Shown here in pieces: positions 41,498 through 50,657 of a stretch of DNA of 64,000 bases. The stretch's first letter is position 1; each line of letters opens with the position of its first letter. Made by a program: the position numbers and the translations under genes. The notes beneath the pieces were generated by a model. The model ran no database searches. It saw only the letters and a program-made list of their open reading frames with translations, and was not told the origin of the DNA. Source of the DNA: Mucilaginibacter pedocola (GTDB taxonomy: Bacteria; Bacteroidota; Bacteroidia; Sphingobacteriales; Sphingobacteriaceae); contig NZ_MBTF01000014.1 in assembly GCF_002013915.1 (NCBI RefSeq), forward strand, positions 21,916 to 85,915, read 5' to 3'.

Positions 41498-41505
41498 TAT
41501 ATTTG
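41498..41505 (+). promoter_or_regulatory. TATATTTG -7 box, gpmI
   Basis: TATATTTG ends 4 nt before a GTG at 41510. A GTTTAAAC word lies at 41482-41489, directly upstream. This supports the GTG rather than the earlier ATG (41480) as the start. Confidence 0.5.
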
Positions 41506-41509
41506 CATT

Positions 41510-43033
41510 GTGGAAAACAGAAAAAAAGTAGCACTAATAATACTCGATGGCTGGGGTTACGGCCGCGAAGATGAATCGAATGCAATAGTGGCCGCCAACA
41601 CGCCATTTTTCGATTCGGCATTAGCCAAATATCCAAATTCTAAACTCGAAGCTTCGGGGCTTGCCGTAGGCCTTCCCGAAGGGCAAATGGGCAACTCGGA
41701 AGTGGGGCACATGAACCTTGGCGCAGGCCGTGTGGTTTACCAGGAACTGGGCCGCATTAACAAAGCCGTTTCCGATAACGAGTTTGTGCAAAACGAAACC
41801 CTGCTGGAAGCATTTAACTATGCCAAAGCAAACAATAAAGATGTACACCTGATAGGTTTGGTGAGCGATGGCGGCGTACATGCCCACATTAACCACGTAA
41901 AAGGTTTGGTAAATGCTACCGAACAATTAGGCTTAACCAATGTATTCATCCACGCCTTTTTAGATGGCCGCGATACCGACCCTAACTCTGGTCTTGGTTT
42001 TATTGATGAGCTAAGCGCACATATTGCCACCACTAATGCGCAAATAGCGTCGGCCATTGGCCGCTACTATGCTATGGACCGCGATAACCGCTGGGAGCGT
42101 GTTAAAAAAGCATACGACCTGATGGTAAACGGCGAGGGCGAGGGCTCGCAGGATATCATCGCTTCTATCCAAAAATCGTACGATGAAGGTGTTACCGATG
42201 AGTTTGTGTTACCGATAGTTAAGGTAGACAACGAAGGTAAGCCTGTTGCCGTGATAAAAGAAGGCGATGTGGTTATTTGCTTCAACTTCCGTACAGATAG
42301 GGGCCGCGAAATTTCGCTGGCGCTTACGCAAAAGCCATTCCCGGAATATAATATGCACCCGCTTAATGTGCATTACGTAACCATGACCTCGTACGACGAG
42401 ACATTTACAAACGTACATGTAGTGTTCCGTAAAGACGACCTCACCAAAACCCTTGGCGAAGTGCTGGAAGGCGCCGGCAAAAACCAGATACGTATTGCCG
42501 AAACCGAAAAATACCCGCACGTAACATTCTTCTTCAGCGGCGGCCGCGAAAAGGCCTTCGAGAACGAGAAACGCCTGTTAGTGCCATCGCCAAAGGTTGC
42601 TACTTACGATCTGCAGCCCGAAATGAGTGCTGAAGGCATCCGTGATGCGATCATCCCTGAGCTGATAGCTGAGTGGCCTGATTTTGTTTGCTTGAACTTT
42701 GCCAATACTGATATGGTTGGCCATACCGGCGTTTTCAGCGCGGTAGTAAAAGCTGCCGAAACCGCCGACGCTTGCACACAAGCGGTTGTAGAAGCTGGCC
42801 TGGCACATGGTTACTCGTTCATCATTATTGCCGACCATGGCAATGCTGATTACATGATAAACGAAGATGGCTCGCCAAACACCGCACACACCACCAACCT
42901 GGTGCCATGCATTGTTATAGATAAAGATATTACTGCTGTAAAAGACGGTAAACTGGGCGATATTGCCCCAACCGTTCTAAGCATATTGGGTGTAGCTATC
43001 CCCGAAGAAATGAGCGGTAATGTATTGGTATAA
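41510..43033 (+). CDS. gpmI: 2,3-bisphosphoglycerate-independent phosphoglycerate mutase
   Basis: 507 residues from the GTG at 41510 (the frame opens with an ATG at 41480 that lies within the promoter). The GpmI architecture is complete: KVALIILDGWGYGREDESNA (Mn-binding Asp), the phosphoserine site GQMGNSEVGHMNLGAG, HLIGLVSDGGVHAH, GRYYAMDRDNRWERV, FNFRTDRGREIS, and the phosphatase-side metal residues in NFANTDMVGHTG and IIADHGNADYM, then PNTAHTTNLVP. It interconverts 3- and 2-phosphoglycerate. A small lipoprotein gene overlaps its end by 14 nt. Confidence 0.96.
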   Translation: MENRKKVALIILDGWGYGREDESNAIVAANTPFFDSALAKYPNSKLEASGLAVGLPEGQMGNSEVGHMNLGAGRVVYQELGRINKAVSDNEFVQNETLLEAFNYAKANNKDVHLIGLVSDGGVHAHINHVKGLVNATEQLGLTNVFIHAFLDGRDTDPNSGLGFIDELSAHIATTNAQIASAIGRYYAMDRDNRWERVKKAYDLMVNGEGEGSQDIIASIQKSYDEGVTDEFVLPIVKVDNEGKPVAVIKEGDVVICFNFRTDRGREISLALTQKPFPEYNMHPLNVHYVTMTSYDETFTNVHVVFRKDDLTKTLGEVLEGAGKNQIRIAETEKYPHVTFFFSGGREKAFENEKRLLVPSPKVATYDLQPEMSAEGIRDAIIPELIAEWPDFVCLNFANTDMVGHTGVFSAVVKAAETADACTQAVVEAGLAHGYSFIIIADHGNADYMINEDGSPNTAHTTNLVPCIVIDKDITAVKDGKLGDIAPTVLSILGVAIPEEMSGNVLV

Positions 43034-43574
43034 ACCATTGCAAAAATATATCCTTTTTACAGGCGGCCTGTTGCTGTTGAGCATCGGGTACGCCTGTAAA
43101 CCGGAAATAAAAGAAACCGGCGCCACCCTGAAATACTTCGACCTGAAGGAGTTTTTCAAAACAGATTCCATCCGCCTGGCCAAGCTGGCTCCCTCCATAA
43201 AAAAAACCGTTACCCACAACGGCGAAAGCGAAACCAAAACCGTTAAAATAGCTAATTGGGGACAGGAGTTTGGTTTATTCACTTCATCAGATATTAATAA
43301 ACCAGCCTGGAAGGATAGTTACGCCGTACAGGAAAACGCCGACAGTTTAGTTTACACAGCCAAATTCCCCGAGTTAAAAACCCGCGAACTGGTTATCCGT
43401 AAAGTTAACGGACAGGTGAGCCGGGTGTATATACTCAATAAGGTACACAACCTTCTTTACAACAGTACTGAAAAACTTATTTACGAGCCCGGTAAATATT
43501 ACCTGATAGAAAAAGACCAGAAAGTAAAGGTAATGGGCGAGAATGACTACCTTATTAAAGGTGAGTTTAACTAA
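43020..43574 (+). CDS. Lipoprotein-like hypothetical protein
   Basis: 184 residues. The N-terminus (MYWYKPLQKYILFTGGLLLLSIGYAC) is a lipoprotein signal with Cys26. The mature part is charged and beta-rich (FDLKEFFKTDSIRLAKLAPSIKKTVTHNGESETKTVKIANW, LVYTAKFPELKTRELVIRKVNGQ). No family recognised. It overlaps gpmI by 14 nt, which implies coupled translation, and its stop shares bases with the stop of the convergent TPR gene. Confidence 0.7.
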   Translation: MYWYKPLQKYILFTGGLLLLSIGYACKPEIKETGATLKYFDLKEFFKTDSIRLAKLAPSIKKTVTHNGESETKTVKIANWGQEFGLFTSSDINKPAWKDSYAVQENADSLVYTAKFPELKTRELVIRKVNGQVSRVYILNKVHNLLYNSTEKLIYEPGKYYLIEKDQKVKVMGENDYLIKGEFN

Positions 43575-44197
43575 TGCTGCTTGCCGGTAGCGCTGGCCAA
43601 TTTTTCTTTAGATACATCAAGCAACGAAGAAATATCCGACCTCCCCGGGTTTTCTGCCAACACCTTCTCCAAATCGGCAACCGATGCCCGTAGCGAATTT
43701 ATCCCACGTGCTTTATCGTAGTTTTTTTGATTGGGTATCAGCTTAAACAAGCCGTACTCGCGGTAGGCTATTGCGCGGGTTTGGTAGCTTTTGGTTTGCT
43801 CGGTTGGGTCTATAGCAATAGCCTTCGTAAGGTCGAAGATAGCGCCAAGCAGGTATTTCTCCTTTTCATCAGGCGAGAGCTGATTATCTTTACCCAAATG
43901 CCCTTTAGCGCGTGCACGGTAATAGTAAGCTGTAGCGTCGGCCGGGTTTATAAAAATAGCTTTGGTGTACGATGCGATAGATTTGCGGTAATTTTCGCTG
44001 TGGTAGTATGAGTATCCCAGCATCCAATAGGCATTGGCGTTGGTAGAATCTATGAGACAAGCCTTTTCTAACTGAGCAACGGCGGCTTTAAAGTTACCGT
44101 CCATAAAAGCTTGCTGCCCAAGTTTAACATAGGCATTTTGTGCCGATGACTCGAGCGTAGTAAAAAACAATAAAGAAACTATTGCCGTTAGCCTCAT
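43571..44197 (-). CDS. Exported TPR-repeat protein
   Basis: 208 residues from the ATG at 44197 (the frame opens further to 44269, but the signal peptide MRLTAIVSLLFFTTLESSAQ starts here). Three or four TPR motifs follow: AYVKLGQQAFMDGNFKAAVAQLEKACLID, ANAYWMLGYSYYHSENYRKSIASYTKAIFINP, DATAYYYRARAKGHLGKD and TKSYQTRAIAYREYGLFKLI. TPR arrays mediate protein contacts; the partner is not evident. Probably periplasmic. Convergent with the lipoprotein gene, with overlapping stops. Confidence 0.8.
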   Translation of the reverse strand: MRLTAIVSLLFFTTLESSAQNAYVKLGQQAFMDGNFKAAVAQLEKACLIDSTNANAYWMLGYSYYHSENYRKSIASYTKAIFINPADATAYYYRARAKGHLGKDNQLSPDEKEKYLLGAIFDLTKAIAIDPTEQTKSYQTRAIAYREYGLFKLIPNQKNYDKARGINSLRASVADLEKVLAENPGRSDISSLLDVSKEKLASATGKQH

Positions 44198-44504
44198 CAA
44201 GTGCCTTGTATGTGTAACAAATTTGTACCTATAGTAACTCGCAATAGTATAAAATATTATACTAAGCACCTACATTTTTACAGGAAAAATTTTGGATAAA
44301 TTTTGTTGGCGTGAGTCGGAAGCCTACTGGTTTCGAAGAATTATTTTCAATAATAAACGTAAATTATTAAAACTTATTGTGCCTTATGAAAAATATTTTT
44401 ATCCATGCTTTTTTGAAGCCCTTATCTGCAGGTGAACAAATTTTTATTCCAAATTTGCGTAAACAAAAAAGTTTTTATCTACATTCGAGTAAACCTTTAT
44501 AACC
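44198..44504. other. A/T-rich intergenic region
   Basis: This divergent region of about 300 nt is A/T-rich and holds no coding frame and no strong hairpin. Repeats of GTAAAC and ATTTTT are weak. It must contain the promoter of the TPR gene (leftward) and of the 102-aa membrane protein (rightward), but no exact TAnnTTTG box is seen. Confidence 0.4.
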
Positions 44505-44813
44505 ATGTTCTACCTCATCATTTTTTCCGCTGCTGTCTTTTTTATAGCCCATGTTACGCTTTTGTTCACATCTTTTAAAGGCGCGCAGCTTGCCGGGAAA
44601 CGTTATTTCTATTCGCATTTAACGCTTTGGTTAGCAGGCATATTGGTTTTCATCTTAGCTTCTACATATAGCGGTTCGGGCAGGTCGGGGTTTTTAGATT
44701 ATTTCGATACCTCTGTTAAACGAGGGATGATATTACTTTTCACAGCTGCCCTCTCTTTTGTTGCCCACAATATTGTGCAGTTTGCCGTATTACCACTGCT
44801 TAAACGGAAATAG
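44505..44813 (+). CDS. Small three-helix membrane protein
   Basis: 102 residues with hydrophobic segments at about 2-24 (IIFSAAVFFIAHVTLLFTSF), 37-55 (LTLWLAGILVFILAST) and 75-98 (GMILLFTAALSFVAHNIVQFAVLPLL), joined by short polar loops (YSGSGRSGFLDYFDTSVKR). No family recognised. A weak hairpin (GGCTG/CAGCC, 44860-44877) follows about 50 nt after its stop. Confidence 0.6.
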   Translation: MFYLIIFSAAVFFIAHVTLLFTSFKGAQLAGKRYFYSHLTLWLAGILVFILASTYSGSGRSGFLDYFDTSVKRGMILLFTAALSFVAHNIVQFAVLPLLKRK

Positions 44814-45131
44814 TAAAACATATAAATTTTATAAGCTTTACACAGAATATACCTGCTATGGCTGTTGAAAAGCAGCCAAAAAGCATGACTTTTTTTCCAC
44901 TATCTCACCTTCACTACCAAATCTCGCCGAAACATTTCTTCGCCTGCAACGTCTAATAAATCAAACACTTAAGTGCTTAACCAAAATACACGGCTAAATA
45001 AACCGATATTGGCATAGCGCTTGAAACAGTATATTTGTATATATAAAACTGATAGCCACACCCTATTCAACCCTAAGGAAAACCCCAACGGCTGACAATA
45101 TGGCGTTAGCCTTCAATTAAACCATTGATCA
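44814..45131. promoter_or_regulatory. lon upstream region with TATATTTG box
   Basis: A TATATTTG box lies at 45030-45037, with TTGG at 45009-45012 about 18 nt upstream. The ATG of lon follows at 45132, so a leader of about 90 nt is expected. Upstream, the 200 nt are pyrimidine-rich with only a weak hairpin and a CACTTAAGTG palindrome near 44970. I do not see a CIRCE or other named heat-shock operator. Confidence 0.5.
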
Positions 45132-47606
45132 ATGAGTTTCGATCCTTTTGATTTTAAACATACCGCTGCTATAAACGAAGATTCTGAATTTTTTCCACTC
45201 ATGTCGAGCGAGGATGAGGAGGAAATGAACAACGAGCAGGTTCCTGATATTTTGCCCATACTGCCTTTGCGTAATACTGTGCTGTTTCCCGGCGTGGTTA
45301 TCCCTATCACCGTAGGGCGCGATAAATCTATCAAACTTATACGCGATGCCAACAAAGGCAAACGCCTTATTGGCGTAGTGGCCCAGCAGGATGTAAGTGT
45401 AGAAGACCCTACCTTTAGCCAATTACACAGCGTAGGTACCATTGCCCTCATTATAAAAATGCTGCAAATGCCCGATGGCAACACCACCGTGATATTGCAG
45501 GGCAAAAAACGTTTTGTACTGAAAGATGAGGTGCAAAGCGAACCATACATTAAAGCTACGGTTGAGCCTTTTAAAGAGGTAAAACCAAAAGAAGATAAAG
45601 AGTTTAAGGCCATGGTTTCGTCTGTTAAAGATATGGCCATGAACATTATCCAGCTATCGCCAAGTATACCAAGCGAGGCTGGCATAGCCATCCGCAATAT
45701 CGAGAGCACCAACTTCCTTATCAACTTCATATCATCAAATATGAATGCAGATATGGCAGCCAAGCAAAACTTACTCGAGATGGCCAGCTTGCGCGATAGG
45801 GTGAACACGGTACTGGAGCACCTTACTTTAGACCTGCAAATGCTGGAACTAAAGAACCAGATACAAACCAAGGTACGTGTAGACCTGGATAAGCAACAGC
45901 GCGACTACTTCCTGAACCAACAGTTAAAAACCATTCAGGAAGAGCTGGGCGGCACCTCGCCCGATTTGGAGATAGAGAACCTGCGCCAGCGAGGCTTAAA
46001 AAAGAAATGGAGCGCCGAGGTTAAGGCACACTTTACCAAAGAGCTGGAGAAGCTTACCCGCACCAACCCTGCCGCGGCAGATTATTCGGTACAGATAAAC
46101 TATCTGGAGTTACTGCTCGATTTGCCATGGAACGAGTTCACCAAAGACAACTTTGACCTGAAACGAGCGCAGAAGGTATTGGATAAAGACCACTTCGGGC
46201 TGGACAAGGTAAAACAACGTATTATAGAATACCTGGCCGTGCTGAAATTGAAGCACGATATGAAGGCTCCTATCCTTTGTTTGGTAGGCCCTCCGGGTGT
46301 TGGTAAAACATCGTTGGGGAAATCTATCGCCAAAGCCTTGGGCCGTAAATATGTGCGTATGGCCCTTGGTGGCGTACGCGATGAGGCGGAGATTCGTGGC
46401 CACCGTAAAACTTACATAGGTGCTATGCCGGGCCGTATCATTCAGTCGGTAAAAAAAGCCGGTGCTGCAAATCCCGTGTTTATTTTAGATGAGATAGATA
46501 AGGTAAGCAACGATTTCCGCGGCGACCCATCATCGGCCCTATTGGAGGTGTTGGACCCTGAACAGAACGCTAATTTCTACGATAACTACGTGGAGATGGA
46601 CTTCGATCTGTCGAATGTAATGTTCATTGCTACGGCCAACTCGCTGAGCACCATACAGCCGGCTTTGCTCGATCGTATGGAGATCATCGAAGTGAATGGT
46701 TACACCATTGAAGAAAAGATAGAGATAGCCAAACGCCACCTGGTGCCAAAACAACGCGAAGCGCACGGGCTGAACCCTAAAGATATAGTGTTGAAGAACG
46801 ACATTATTGAAAAGGTGATAGAAGATTACACCCGCGAATCGGGTGTGCGCGCGTTGGAGAAGCGTATTGGTTCGGTGGTGCGCGGCGTGGCCAAAAACAT
46901 TGCCATGGAAGAGGAATACAACCCGGCAGTGAATAAAAAGGATATTGTGAAAATATTGGGTGCTCCTGTTTACGATAAAGACCTTTACGAGAATAACGAT
47001 ATTGCCGGCGTGGTAACGGGCTTGGCCTGGACATCCGTAGGTGGCGATATATTGTTTATCGAATCGAGCCTGAGCCCGGGTAATGGCAAAGTTACCCTAA
47101 CCGGCAGCCTGGGCGATGTAATGAAAGAATCGGCAACTATTGCATTGGCCTACTTAAGGGCGCATGCTGCTGATTTCAACATCAACCCTAAACTATTTGA
47201 GCAATGGGATGTGCATGTGCACGTACCGGCAGGTGCTACCCCTAAAGATGGCCCATCGGCAGGTATTACTATGCTTACTGCACTGGTATCGGCATTTACG
47301 CAACGCAAACTAAGGCCCCACCTGGCCATGACGGGCGAAATAACCCTGCGCGGCCGCGTATTGCCTGTAGGTGGTATTAAAGAGAAGATACTGGCTGCTA
47401 AACGTGCCAATATCAAACAGATCATCCTTTGCAAAAGCAATCAGAAAGATATCCTCGAGATAAAAGAAGATTATATAAAGGACCTAACATTCCACTACGT
47501 TACCGATATGAAAGAGGTAATAAACCTTGCCCTGCTGAACGAGAAGGTAAGCAACCCGCTTGACCTGACCGTGAAAGAAAAGGAAGCAAAACCGGTTGTG
47601 AGTTAA
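45132..47606 (+). CDS. lon: ATP-dependent protease Lon
   Basis: 824 residues. Domain order: N-terminal LON substrate domain (about 38-240, LPILPLRNTVLFPGVVIPI), coiled-coil region (about 245-320), AAA+ module (Walker A GPPGVGKT at 386-393; Walker B PVFILDEIDK; sensor IATANSL), and the C-terminal Ser-Lys protease with Ser709 in KDGPSAGIT and Lys752 in VGGIKEKILAAKR, 43 residues apart as in E. coli Lon. It degrades damaged and regulatory proteins in the cytoplasm. An acidic N-terminal extension (SSEDEEEMNNEQ) is usual in Bacteroidota. Confidence 0.98.
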   Translation: MSFDPFDFKHTAAINEDSEFFPLMSSEDEEEMNNEQVPDILPILPLRNTVLFPGVVIPITVGRDKSIKLIRDANKGKRLIGVVAQQDVSVEDPTFSQLHSVGTIALIIKMLQMPDGNTTVILQGKKRFVLKDEVQSEPYIKATVEPFKEVKPKEDKEFKAMVSSVKDMAMNIIQLSPSIPSEAGIAIRNIESTNFLINFISSNMNADMAAKQNLLEMASLRDRVNTVLEHLTLDLQMLELKNQIQTKVRVDLDKQQRDYFLNQQLKTIQEELGGTSPDLEIENLRQRGLKKKWSAEVKAHFTKELEKLTRTNPAAADYSVQINYLELLLDLPWNEFTKDNFDLKRAQKVLDKDHFGLDKVKQRIIEYLAVLKLKHDMKAPILCLVGPPGVGKTSLGKSIAKALGRKYVRMALGGVRDEAEIRGHRKTYIGAMPGRIIQSVKKAGAANPVFILDEIDKVSNDFRGDPSSALLEVLDPEQNANFYDNYVEMDFDLSNVMFIATANSLSTIQPALLDRMEIIEVNGYTIEEKIEIAKRHLVPKQREAHGLNPKDIVLKNDIIEKVIEDYTRESGVRALEKRIGSVVRGVAKNIAMEEEYNPAVNKKDIVKILGAPVYDKDLYENNDIAGVVTGLAWTSVGGDILFIESSLSPGNGKVTLTGSLGDVMKESATIALAYLRAHAADFNINPKLFEQWDVHVHVPAGATPKDGPSAGITMLTALVSAFTQRKLRPHLAMTGEITLRGRVLPVGGIKEKILAAKRANIKQIILCKSNQKDILEIKEDYIKDLTFHYVTDMKEVINLALLNEKVSNPLDLTVKEKEAKPVVS

Positions 47607-47623
47607 TTCCTTAAGGCATCGAC

Positions 47624-47654
47624 AAAAAAGCAGCGCTAAACACGCTGCTTTTTT
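47624..47654 (+). terminator. lon terminator
   Basis: AAAAAAGCAGCG (47624-47635) pairs with CGCTGCTTTTTT (47643-47654), 12 bp, 7-nt loop, T-run included. It lies 18 nt after the lon stop. Confidence 0.92.
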
Positions 47655-47706
47655 GTTTACAGACTGTTCGTTGAATTTTCTATCTTAGCACCTGCTTAAA
47701 CCTTAT

Positions 47707-48297
47707 ATGATAAAAATTCTACGCCCCCTTACGCTTGCTTTATTCGCAGCATTTTCGCTTAGCGCTACAGCTCAAACCATTTCCAAAACCGATTCGCTTG
47801 CCAAAGTAAATGCCAATAAAAAGGCACGCAATGTTTACTTTGAAGCTTTAGGCCCTGCAGGTGTATATTCGTTCAATTACGATACTCGTTTTAAGAACAG
47901 GCAGGATGGGCTTGGCGGCCGTGTGGGCCTTAGTTATTATGCTCAGGATGGCGACAAGCTTTTTGCCATACCAATAGTGGTTAATTACTTATTGGGCAAA
48001 GAAGGTAAATATTTTGAAATAGGCGCGGGCGCAACGTTTTACCATTTCAATTCTGAGAGTTCCAGGAAATTTTTCGGTGAGCGCTACAGCAGCAGCTTCA
48101 CTGTTTCACCTGAGGGATACTACTATTATGAGCCACAACCTACTTCAGAAACAAGTGTGTTCGGCTCATTCAATTTTGGATACCGTTACCAGCCTGTTAA
48201 TGGCGGCTTTAGCTTTCGTGGCGGTTTCAGCCCCATATTCTCGTCGCACGAGTTTATCCCTTATTGGCCATACTTAAGTTTCGGTTATTCGTTTTAA
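47707..48297 (+). CDS. Outer-membrane beta-barrel-like protein
   Basis: 196 residues. Signal peptide MIKILRPLTLALFAAFSLSATAQ. The mature part alternates hydrophobic strands with Gly/Tyr turns (VYFEALGPAGVYSFNYDTRF, GLGGRVGLSYYAQDG, YFEIGAGATFYHFN, SVFGSFNFGYRYQPVNGGFSFRGGFSPIF) and ends YLSFGYSF with a C-terminal Phe, the usual outer-membrane barrel ending. This opening (NVYFEALGxAGxYSxNYDxRF) recurs in small Bacteroidota barrel proteins of unknown role. It is a single gene. Confidence 0.75.
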   Translation: MIKILRPLTLALFAAFSLSATAQTISKTDSLAKVNANKKARNVYFEALGPAGVYSFNYDTRFKNRQDGLGGRVGLSYYAQDGDKLFAIPIVVNYLLGKEGKYFEIGAGATFYHFNSESSRKFFGERYSSSFTVSPEGYYYYEPQPTSETSVFGSFNFGYRYQPVNGGFSFRGGFSPIFSSHEFIPYWPYLSFGYSF

Positions 48298-48359
48298 TTT
48301 AAATGCGAGGTAAATAGCTTTGCTTTTTATATTTTAGCCCAGCTATTTATAAACCCTTG

Positions 48360-49313
48360 ATGAAAATTAAACATTTGGCTTTAGCCGCCTGCCTTTTTGC
48401 TGCGGGTACTTCGTTTGCACAAACCCGCGGGCACGAGCTTGGCCTGCAATCAGATAACGATTCATTTTTGGCCCAAGGCAGCGACCGCTATTATACCAAC
48501 GGCATCTTCGCCTATTTCCGCAAAGCATTAGATGCAGGCAGCAATGCCAAATTGGCCAACAAAGTATTTGGCTTAGAGGTTGGGCAGAAGCTGTTCAACC
48601 CGCAATCGGCAGCTATACCATCGGTAAATTACCTCGACAGGCCCTTTGCAGGCTATTTGTTTGCAGGTGCATCGCTAAACTGGCTTTATAAAAACGAAAG
48701 TAACTTAAAGCTTACCGCCCGTGTAGGTGTTATTGGCCCGGCAGCGGGTGGCCAGGGTATACAGGAATTTATACACGATACTTTCGGCTTTTACCCGCCC
48801 GAGGGCTGGGAATACCAGATAAGGAACACGGCGGTAGTTAACATCTCAGCAGAATACAATGCCCTGTTGGCACGTGCCGAGTGGATAGATATTTCTGCCG
48901 CGGTATACGCCAACGGCGGTACGGCCTTTGTAGGCGCAGGTGCAGGCCCGCTTATCCGCTTGGGTAACTTTAACCAGTTATTCCAGTCGAGCAGTACGCA
49001 AAGTACGGCATCAAAAGGTAAGAATACGCTGCTGCACGAGCACGAGTTTTTCTTTTACTACAAGCCGCAAGCCAACGTAGTGGGGTATGATGCTACCATA
49101 CAGGGCAGTATGTTTAAAGACCATCCCGAGGCCGGCACCATGGAAGTTACCCGAGATATCAAGCACTTTATTTTCAGTAACGAGGTGGGCGTAAATTATG
49201 TAAGCGGCAGGTTCGTTTATGGCTTAGCGGCCATCTTCAACAGTAAAGATGTGCAGTACCAGGCCAAGCCACACCAGTGGGGCTCGGCAACGCTGTTGTA
49301 CCGTTTCAACTAA
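48360..49313 (+). CDS. Lipid A deacylase LpxR family protein
   Basis: 317 residues from the ATG at 48360. Signal peptide MKIKHLALAACLFAAGTSFAQ. LpxR features: HELGLQSDNDSFLAQGSDRYYTNGIFAYF (the family DND and DRYYTNG motif, catalytic region), LDRPFAGYLFAGASLNWLY, GWEYQIRNTAVVNISAEY and a C-terminal strand GSATLLYRFN. LpxR removes the 3'-acyloxyacyl chain of lipid A in the outer membrane, which would alter the surface; activity in this organism is inference. The gene shares its stop codon region with arfB, which is convergent. Confidence 0.85.
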   Translation: MKIKHLALAACLFAAGTSFAQTRGHELGLQSDNDSFLAQGSDRYYTNGIFAYFRKALDAGSNAKLANKVFGLEVGQKLFNPQSAAIPSVNYLDRPFAGYLFAGASLNWLYKNESNLKLTARVGVIGPAAGGQGIQEFIHDTFGFYPPEGWEYQIRNTAVVNISAEYNALLARAEWIDISAAVYANGGTAFVGAGAGPLIRLGNFNQLFQSSSTQSTASKGKNTLLHEHEFFFYYKPQANVVGYDATIQGSMFKDHPEAGTMEVTRDIKHFIFSNEVGVNYVSGRFVYGLAAIFNSKDVQYQAKPHQWGSATLLYRFN

Positions 49314-49720
49314 TAATCGAAATTCTTTTTACGGTTTTCTTTCTTGCCTGCCTGTGCTTTTTTATCGCCCAGGCGGGCAAGTTTAGCGGCTTTGCTAACT
49401 TTTACCTTTTTGCGCACCTTAGGAACTATCAGCGCATTGGCCAATAACACCGCAAGCCGCTCCAGTGCCAGTTCCTTATTAAGGTACTGGCTGCGTTCTT
49501 CATCGCATACTACCTGCACTAAGCCATCTTTATTAAAACGGCTTTGCAGCTTTTGGCTAAGCAATGCTTTTTCATCATCGGTAAACAATTCCGAATCAAT
49601 AATACTGAACAACAACTCTACCTTGGTAGATACCTTATTTACGTTTTGCCCGCCCTTGCCTCCGCTTCGAGATGCTTTGTAGCTTACTTCTCTCTGCAGG
49701 GCGGCTTTATCGATATTCAT
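49310..49720 (-). CDS. arfB: Peptidyl-tRNA hydrolase ArfB
   Basis: 136 residues from the ATG at 49720. The RF-1-like domain has the catalytic GGQ in KASRSGGKGGQNVNKVSTKVEL, followed by EKALLSQKLQSRFNKDGLVQVV and a basic C-terminal tail (RKKVKVSKAAKLARLGDKKAQAGKKENRKKN) that inserts in the ribosomal mRNA channel. ArfB rescues ribosomes stalled at the 3' end of non-stop mRNAs. The length and Lys-rich tail are typical. It is convergent with the lpxR-like gene, sharing a 4-nt overlap. Confidence 0.92.
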   Translation of the reverse strand: MNIDKAALQREVSYKASRSGGKGGQNVNKVSTKVELLFSIIDSELFTDDEKALLSQKLQSRFNKDGLVQVVCDEERSQYLNKELALERLAVLLANALIVPKVRKKVKVSKAAKLARLGDKKAQAGKKENRKKNFDY

Positions 49721-49881
49721 AATCAATTTTCTAAACCCGAATCTATGGAATTAACGAATGGGCAGAAACATCTTATCTATTTAAATTCTGCCTATTCCTA
49801 AAACTCGTTCCATTCAAGTTTAATACAAGATGACGGCCATCATTTCTAACTCCCCTGCAAAAACCGTAACTTCGCCTTCGG

Positions 49882-50559
49882 ATGAGCAATAACATTATCG
49901 TAGCTATTGATGGCTACTCATCGTGCGGTAAAAGCACCCTGGCCAAAGCACTGGCCAAACAACTGCACTTTATTTATGTAGACAGCGGCGCTATGTACCG
50001 CGCTGTAGCCCTGTACTTTTTGCGCAACAATGTAGATATGGCCGACCATAGCCAAATTGAAGAGGCGCTTAAAAACATCCACCTCAACTTCCACTCGCGC
50101 GATTACGAATCGCACATTACGCTGAACGACGAGGAGGTATCTGAAGAGATCCGCCAGATGCCTGTATCTGAAAAGGTAAGTTCGGTATCAGCCCTGAAAG
50201 AAGTGCGCCGCGAAATGGTGAAACAGCAGCAGCGCATGGGCAAATCGAAGAATATTGTAATGGATGGCCGCGATATTGGCACAGCAGTATTCCCGAATGC
50301 TCCCGTAAAACTATTTATGACGGCCGACCCAAAAGTACGCGCCGAACGCCGCTTTAAAGAGATACATCCAAAGAACCCTGATATTACTTTAGAAGAAGTA
50401 TTTGAGAACCTGGCCCACCGCGACTACGCCGACACCACACGTGCTGAAAGCCCGCTGGTACGTGCTGAGGATGCCATTATATTAGATAACACCAACCTCA
50501 CCCCCGAGCAGCAATTACAATTTGCACTGGATAAGGTAGAGCCGTTGTTGAAGTCTTAA
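49882..50559 (+). CDS. cmk: Cytidylate kinase
   Basis: 225 residues. P-loop AIDGYSSCGKSTLAKALAKQL, then DSGAMYRAVALYFL, MDGRDIGTAVFPNAPVKLFMTADPKVRAERRFKEI and the lid and base regions (RDYADTTRAESPLVRAEDAIILDNTNLT). It phosphorylates CMP/dCMP. The SCGKST variant of the P-loop (Ser-Cys) is usual in Bacteroidota. Stand-alone gene, with an imperfect TAACTTCG box 8-9 nt before the ATG. Confidence 0.96.
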   Translation: MSNNIIVAIDGYSSCGKSTLAKALAKQLHFIYVDSGAMYRAVALYFLRNNVDMADHSQIEEALKNIHLNFHSRDYESHITLNDEEVSEEIRQMPVSEKVSSVSALKEVRREMVKQQQRMGKSKNIVMDGRDIGTAVFPNAPVKLFMTADPKVRAERRFKEIHPKNPDITLEEVFENLAHRDYADTTRAESPLVRAEDAIILDNTNLTPEQQLQFALDKVEPLLKS

Positions 50560-50657
50560 GTAGGAAGCCTTAAGTCCGAAGTATTAAGTCGATAGTCTAA
50601 AGTTTTAAGACATAACCGACTTAAGACTTATTACTCAAGACTTACGACTATATACTT
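50560..50657. repeat. TTAAGTC word repeat
   Basis: The spacer between convergent cmk and the dCMP deaminase consists of the words TTAAGTCCGAAG, ATTAAGTCG, TAAGACATAACC, GACTTAAGAC, TTACGACT in direct and inverted order, able to fold into an imperfect hairpin. It is probably a bidirectional transcription end. Confidence 0.6.

Noticed and set aside
44814..45000. Small RNA or heat-shock operator before lon
   Set aside because: Only a 5-bp hairpin and a CACTTAAGTG palindrome are visible; neither matches a known RNA or CIRCE-type element.
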